DNA of 64,000 nt. It comes from Allium sativum. Lineage: Eukaryota; Streptophyta; Magnoliopsida; Asparagales; Amaryllidaceae. Of this stretch, positions 57,991-64,000 are shown in pieces (the first letter of the stretch is position 1; every line of letters starts with the position of its first letter). The position numbers and the translations under genes were made by a program. The stretch is taken from contig CM060915.1 in NCBI GenBank assembly GCA_030737875.1, positions 567,036,577 through 567,100,576 on the forward strand, given 5' to 3'. The notes beneath the pieces are model-generated. The model was given only the letters and a program-made list of their open reading frames with translations, ran no database searches and was not told where the DNA came from.

Positions 57991-60805
57991 AGTGGATTGA
58001 AATGAATTCAAATTAAATTGAAATTTGAATTGAATAGAAATGAACTTTGAAACGAATTTATAAAGAAGAATTCAATTTTGCTTTGAATTGAAATGGAAGT
58101 GGAAATAGATTTTGAAACAAATTTTAAAACTATTTATATAATTCGTTTTGAATAGAAAATCGACGAAGTATATATTATATATATTATATATATAATAAAA
58201 TGGCCTGAATAGAACGCGCCGCGCCGCGGCAGTTCGCGAATTTCGACCATTGATTTCAAATGGACGTTACGGGAGATCCGACCGTCGGATTCTCCTAAAA
58301 CCGGAACCGTTGGGTTCGTATCGAAAAGAGCTTTCTAGCGAATGTTAGAAATTTGAAATCTAACGGTTGGATTTGGAATTATGTCCAAATCAAATTTGAA
58401 AAAGGTCGCTGTAAGTGCAGTTCGATGGCCATTGATGGAAATCGACTGTACAGGCCTTGATAAAATTATTAAAAATAGTAATAATTTGTGTAAAATCATA
58501 AGAAATGATTTGTGAAGATTTGGGATGAAAAACTTCATGTTTGAAAGGATAAAAATAGATTTTTATCGAAATGAACTAGTTTTGAACTAGAATTATAATT
58601 CTATTTATTTTTAAATAAATAAATTGAATTTGAAAAGGGTTTTGAAAATAACCAAAATTTCCAATGATTGCATTGGAGTGGATTTGAATCGAAATTGTCT
58701 TCGGAATATTTCGATGTTGGAATTCGTGATTATACAGGTGTTGTTATGGAAATTTGAAAGATATATATTTATATCGTTATTTTCAATACGACATTTGTTA
58801 GTCGTAGAATTTGATATTGAATATAAGCCGATATATTTTCTATTCAGAGCCTTGTATTGAATATCGAATGAGATTTGGGATCGTCGTGAATGGTGTCTTC
58901 ATTAACACTGTTCTTGAACCCAGTTGAGAAAAGATTAAATCTTTTTATTTGGATTTAATGAAGTGTACCAATTAAATGATATTTAATTGGAATTGAATTG
59001 GTATTGATTTTTGGGTTTATCGTGAACAGTGTTTTAAATAACACTTGTTCTTTAACCCGATAATTAATGGAATGTGATTTTGGGTTTATCGTGAACTGTG
59101 TTTTAAAAGACACTGATTCTTTAACCCAGTTAACGATTAAAACTAAGTGGAGTTTTAATGAATCTTTAAATAGATTGAAAAGATCGAGAATGGAGTACCA
59201 CCAGTTTTACTCCAGGCGATAGTTAAATCTTTAATTAGATTTGAACGTGAAATGGTAATTGAATTACCGATAACACTGTGGTGTTGGATATGAAGTACTA
59301 CCAGTTTTACTTCATGGGATGAATAGGTTGGGATTGGGAAATAAAATAAATGATTACTTCGGTGTGGTTCGCTAATCCCGACTAGTTTGAATTGATATTC
59401 AAAGGAGATTAAAGAATAAATTTAAAGAATTTATCTTGGATAAAATTTATGGGAATATTTGGATAAAAGAATATTCTGAATTGGAATGAGGCGTATGTTG
59501 TGTTTGTGTAACACTTTTATAATATATACGCGAGTTATTCAGAAAGACCGGGTTTAACCCATTCTGAATAACTGATTCGACGTGGTGTCGAAGATGAAGA
59601 CGGTGGTCGAAGACCGGAGGTCTTCACGTCGTTTGGGTGATTACTGATGATCTTGATTGGGCTGTACACCCAAGAAGATGGAAACAGTTTGTGATCGTCC
59701 ATACGTACTTGGAGATCGATGGATATGCGAGGTACTAGGTGCCTCCGGTTTCGTTCAGACCCAGAACGGACTTGTAAATGGACTGTGTGTCTGACATTGG
59801 ATTTTAATCTGTGTGATTGATCTCTATTAAATATATATCTGTTTGGCGGCGGAGAATTTATTCTCTTGCTTAACGCCCTTCTCTGAGACGTACGAGCTCA
59901 GGGGTTATATATTGATGGATATCAAACGCATGGAGTGAATTGCCTGTGTGGCATGCCTGAGTAGCAATTGATCGAGGCTTCTGTTGAAAAGCAAAGTCTT
60001 GTGGTGATGATCAAAGCACAGCCTGTGTGGCATAGCTTTGTGTAACGTGAATTCGCGAGCCTCGCACCCCGGTTGTGAACCAAAAACGGGAGACGGACGT
60101 CAGGGAGGGCATGCGTTTCTTTCTAGCTAGAAGTGGCGTCAGTGGTTTTACACACCCTGACGAGTTTGACTTATGTGGTTGTTGCTGTTGCGAGGCGCCT
60201 CGGTTATATCGGTTTCGGCCGATGCATTCTGGTCGGCTGACGGACCAGACTTACACCCCATAGGGTGGGGAGACGTAGTGTTCAGGCATAATAATCCACA
60301 TCGGTGGACCGGCCCTGAGGATCCAGGGGGCAGTTGCGGCTGTTCCTGAGGGGCGGGCTAGAGCGTCTCGAATCGGTTGAGGACTATCTTTTGCCTCGGT
60401 TCATAGACGGAAATCCAATTTCCAAATACGTGATATTTGCGGTTTTAATTGTAGAACCTAGTATGGTGACATAGTGGGATGGGGCATTCATGCCGCCTAT
60501 GATTGATACTTATGATTTGAAGTTGTTTTATACACTATGCACTTATAATAGTATCAAATGATTTGTTTTAAAACGTATCAAGCATTCTTTGGCTGTTATA
60601 AGGGAAAACCCTATCCTCGACTGCGTTGCATTGTGTGATGGGACCTGGGTCTTATAACAGCTTCATTTTTCTTTATTTAGCATTGCGCTGTTTGTTCTAT
60701 GCACTGGTATTCTTGGGAGGAAACCCGTTCCGTGTTATACGGCGTGGTCCCTTGATTTACCTAATGATTTAAAATAAAGATTAATAACTGTTTTAGTTCT
60801 CACAC

Positions 60806-60819
60806 CAGTCACATGACTG
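60806..60819 (+). other. Conserved intra-LTR hairpin, element E
   Basis: CAGTCA-CA-TGACTG, followed by ACCTGGTGTTTATTGTTT. Its position before the predicted acceptor (60897) matches B, C, D and F. Confidence 0.6.
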
Positions 60820-61211
60820 ACCTGGTGTTTATTGTTTTAACCTAAACTCTGGGTGCCCCTATTTTGACATGGGCAGCTAGTAGTTTTGGTTTTGCAGATT
60901 TATATTCACAGGATCCTGGTTTACAGCTGGAACGATATCCGGAAAGCTTTGTATCCGTATATCTCTTCTAGTTGTGTATTGTATTATTTTCCGCTGCTAT
61001 GTATTTAAATGTAATTTAAATCTCTGATATTTCTGTGTAATATTCATTTTTACTCTGGGTATTCTTGTAATCTGATGCGTTGTTGTAATATACATTGAAA
61101 TGTTCTTTTATATGCGTTCTATTTGTCGTGTTCTCAAACGATAGGGCGTTTCGAACGGCCTGGATCGGTTTAGCGACTGGTTCGGACCGAGCGAAATTCC
61201 ATTTCGTCACA

Positions 61212-62257
61212 TTTGGTATCAGAGCTTTGGTTTACAAAGCTAGAGAACAAGGCACGTTAGAACCATACGAAAGAATTCATCAGATATTGGATTAATAATA
61301 TCCAATGAGAATGACTCGTTAGAGATGGGATCAGTAGTATCCTAGAACGAGTGTGAAGAGTAGTGTTTTTGATAAATAAAAGTGAAAACAAAGTTTTGTT
61401 TTGAAAATTTAACTCAATCATTCGTAGTTGATTATTTATTTATATTGAATTGGACAATCCAGTATATATAGATTTTGCGTATACGTCTGATCCGCGTGTA
61501 TTTGAAATTTTAATATATTGGATAGATATAGAATCACACTCTAGTCGCCCGAAGATGATATTGATGATAGCGATCGCATCATCAACATTTATGTTCGAGT
61601 TTCGAAGGTGTGATTTCTATATATTTCCATTAGACTGGTGTGAGAACCAAAACTTATATAGTTAGAACACCTTGTTGTGAATTGGCATCAAAAACAAGAT
61701 TTTCAGTATATGTATCAAAATTATGAATTTGATAATCTAATTCACTAATTGATTGATGTTTGTGTGGTTTGTTTAGTTGTTTGCTAATTTTGAACCATTT
61801 TGCCTAATAGCACCAAATATTGAATTGTATTGAAAATTGGTCGCATTTGCTTGCATATATGTACTTACATTGAACAGGTCATAGCAAGGAGGCTAGAGCC
61901 AGAGAATAAAATTTGTTTGCCCGACAAATAGGTACATGTTTACTACATAATTTCCTGTTTTGTTTGGGTGATGATGATTTTGTGAGTCTATTGGCTAGCC
62001 GCTTGGCTTTTTCTTTTTCTTTTTGAGATCTGAAGGACCGGGGAAGCTATTTGAAATTCCCCGATGCTCCCGGTGCAGGGGAGGTTATGGCGAAATTTTT
62101 CGAAAATTTAGGGTGTTAGCCAAATTTTTGAAATTTTGAAAATTCTCAGAAACTAAAGAGTTGGTGAATGGAAGCCAGTTCGAACGTAGAGTTGATTAAT
62201 CAAACCACTTTCGACTTTGTTCCTTTTCGGGGACGAAAAGTTTTAAGTGGGGGAGAT
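61212..62257 (+). other. Element E interior, no recognisable gene
   Basis: The perfect primer site TGGTATCAGAGC is at 61214-61225. A 71-codon ORF at 61450-61665 (MDNPVYIDFAY) has no domain I know. The end has CGGGGACGAAAAG and the polypurine tract AAGTGGGGGAGA (62245-62256), as in the other families. Confidence 0.8.
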
Positions 62258-64000
62258 TGTAACAACCCGTAAAATGCGAGCCAGTTTGAAATTTTTATTT
62301 TGGCAATTTTAGCGAATTTTGATTATTTAAAATGAAATTATTTTAAATAATATCGACGAGAAATTTATTTTGAATATAATTCGATGCATATATTATATAC
62401 ATCGTCGTTAGAATATATAATAATTATATATAACTATAAAAGGAATTGAAAATGGCGCGGTAGTTCGAAAATTCGATTTCTAATTTCAAATGAATATACA
62501 GAATTCAATATAAGTCAGAATTGAACGAAACAAGAAATATTTGAATCTGTATAACTATATCTTTGTAACGAAGTTAACAAACTGAGATTTCATCTTAGAA
62601 ATGATAAGATATGTCCAGTTTAAAATTAGAAATAGTCGCTGTGGAATTTATATATATTTTTATATATATAAGGCCCTTAAAAATAGCAATTTTGCAAACG
62701 ACCTCGGATTTCGACGAAACCAGTTTTGTTAGGTCCGGGATGTTAAGTTATTGCTAGGTTTCAAATTTCATAATTTTTCGAATCAATATGTGAGCGTGGC
62801 AAAGAAAAACGCGTTTGACCAGTTTCAGTTGATTTTAATCGACTGGAAATTGGCCATTTTTCAAACGATCTCAGAATTCGACGAAACTAGTTTTGTTAGG
62901 ACCGTATCGTCAATACGAAGCTAGAAAATATTTTTCGAGAATTTTTAGAGTTAGTATGTGGCCCAGGTAATTTGAAATGCGCGTTTGAATTGAATATAAA
63001 AAGAATTATACTTTAAAATTCAACGGAAATTGATTCAAACAGTCGAATTGGCCTACGATACATATCCCATTGTGTTCAGAATGGGGGTGAAACGCTATGG
63101 ACGACAGGCGGTGGGCCTCGTTTCGAGGTCGTATGTAAAAGTCAACTCTTTGCTAATTAAATAATAAAAAAAAATATAATAAAAAAAAAATATAATAAAA
63201 AAAAATTTATCTTCCCCCCCCCCCCCCGTTAAAACCGCTCTGGCCCCCCCCCCTATTTCCTCAGACGCTCAGACGAAAAAGAAAAAAAGGAAAAAAAGAG
63301 GGAAGAACCGATCGCGCCCCCCCCCCCTTAGGCGGTGCCGCCCTCGCCCACGCTCCCTCCGCCCCCTCGAAGACTACCGCGCCCCCCTCGTCCTCCGTTC
63401 CTCTCTCCTCGAGTCGCGAAACCCCCCCCCCCCCTTCCCCGTTCAGAAAACCATAAAAAAAGCCGCACCCCCTAGCCTATTGAAAACCACCGCCACCTCC
63501 TGTACCATCCCTCATCGCGTCCAGACCCCCCCCCCCCCCCCCACCGGCGTTCAGACCCCCTCCAAGCCGTAGCCTCCTCAGCCTCCATCAAAACAAAGTG
63601 AGTATAATTATTTTTGTTTGTTTAAAATATGATTTTCCTCTATTGTAGGATAGGTCAGGATTTCTTTTAAATATAGGAAGTTATGATTTTTATGATATCA
63701 ATAGTGAGATAAAAATCCAATTTTTAATATGTAGATAGCAAGATAAAAATCCAATTTTTATATATATAATATCGAGTTAAAAATGCAATTTTTATAGTGC
63801 ATTCATCGATTTAAAAATACGTTTTTTTTTAAATTAGAAAAGATTTGATTTTTATATTAGAAAAGATTTGATTTTTATATTAGAAAAGATTTGATTTTTA
63901 AAATAGAAGAGATTAGATTTTTGAAGTGTAAAAAGGCGAAATCTTTATATGAGAAATAGCGTGATAAAAATATAATTTTTATCTATATTGTAGCAATATG
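62258..64000 (+). repeat. Element E right LTR, partial
   Basis: 1743 bp, equivalent to 54909-56626 of the left LTR. The copy is about 25 bp longer because of an extra A-rich stretch near 63170 and longer C runs. Confidence 0.93.

Larger units (their letters stand above)
54909..61211 (+). repeat. Element E left LTR (6303 bp)
   Basis: Contents in order: AT-rich start; C-rich leader region (55849-56170); predicted splice donor GTGAGTATAA at 56224; ladder of ATAAAAAT/GATTTTTAT motifs (56310-56740); minisatellite (57729-57990); duplicated blocks of about 76 bp with GGGTTTATCGTGAAC (about 59010-59140); conserved hairpin 60806-60819; block CCTAAACTCTGGGTGCCCC shared with C and F; predicted acceptor TTTTGCAG at 60897. 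Confidence 0.92.
54909..64000 (+). mobile_element. Element E: non-autonomous LTR retrotransposon with 6.3-kb LTRs, right end outside window
   Basis: The left LTR (54909-61211) starts TGTAACAACCCGTAAAATG and ends TTTCGTCACA. The interior (61212-62257) is only 1046 bp. The right LTR starts at 62258 and is cut by the window end. The bases before the left LTR are ACAAG. The primer site (61214-61225) and polypurine tract (62245-62257) are intact. Over the 1.7 kb that can be compared, the LTRs differ by one clear substitution (T/C near 56272 and 63656) plus run-length changes in C and A tracts, so E is young. No gag or pol is present. Confidence 0.93.

Noticed and set aside
61450..61665. 71-codon ORF in the E interior as a possible Gag or novel protein
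   Set aside because: No domain or repeat-family support. A single short frame in a 1-kb AT-rich interior is expected by chance.

Overview
The window looks like plant nuclear DNA, probably intergenic heterochromatin of an angiosperm with a large, AT-rich, repeat-filled genome. The basis is plant-type Copia and Ty3 LTR retrotransposons with initiator-tRNA-Met primer sites, CACTA (En/Spm) transposons with the plant-specific Transposase_24, TNP2 and Transposase-associated domains, and a plant-type tRNA-derived SINE. I found no intact host gene, no rRNA or stand-alone tRNA gene and no CRISPR. Almost every base can be assigned to a nested stack of mobile elements, and the species cannot be named from this sequence.

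Layout. (1) 1-34810 is a stack of CACTA elements. A minus-strand TNP2 transposase gene (33812-34810, CACTA4) is cut by the 5' end of CACTA3 (33303-33811). Inside that lies the end of CACTA2 (33302), and 49 bp further in the end of CACTA1 (33253), whose Transposase_24-type exons lie at 104-196 and 31869-32580. (2) An intron of CACTA1 holds a full Copia element (318-31854, near-match TSD TACGC/TACAC, 3.0-kb LTRs, decayed gag, no pol). (3) The Copia interior holds element B (6748-27886, perfect TSD ATTTG, 4.4-kb LTRs). (4) The left LTR of B holds element C (8324-18842, minus strand, perfect TSD TATAG, two 4.63-kb LTRs differing by about five substitutions). (5) Element F (35230-48562, minus strand, TSD AGCAA) is a solo LTR of about 5.6 kb. 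It is split by element D (39792-47476, TSD CTGTC, 2.77-kb LTRs, broken gag, no pol). (6) 48563-51603 is CACTA-related DNA with a SINE (49016-49224, 16-bp TSD) and a CACTA element with both ends present (CACTA5, 49461-51603). (7) 51604-54908 has unassigned DNA, a PIF/Harbinger-like terminus at 53013, short hairpin repeats and a broken zf-GRF zinc-finger ORF. (8) Element E (54909 to beyond 64000, TSD ACAAG on the left) has 6.3-kb LTRs around a 1.05-kb interior with no recognisable gene.

Elements B, C, D, E and solo LTR F share a design: very long LTRs starting TGTAA, short interiors without pol, Met-tRNA primer sites, a 3' box resembling GGGGACGAAA followed by a polypurine tract, and a small hairpin inside the LTR just before a predicted splice acceptor. 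They look like non-autonomous relatives of chromovirus-like Ty3 elements that would need enzymes supplied from elsewhere. The observations I rate highest are: (a) a perfect 25-bp palindrome in one LTR of D that looks like a template-switch product; (b) the intra-LTR hairpin conserved across five families, with a compensatory base-pair change in D; (c) two homologous long foldbacks at matching places in two CACTA-related sequences; (d) a predicted kilobase-scale leader intron lying inside the LTRs.
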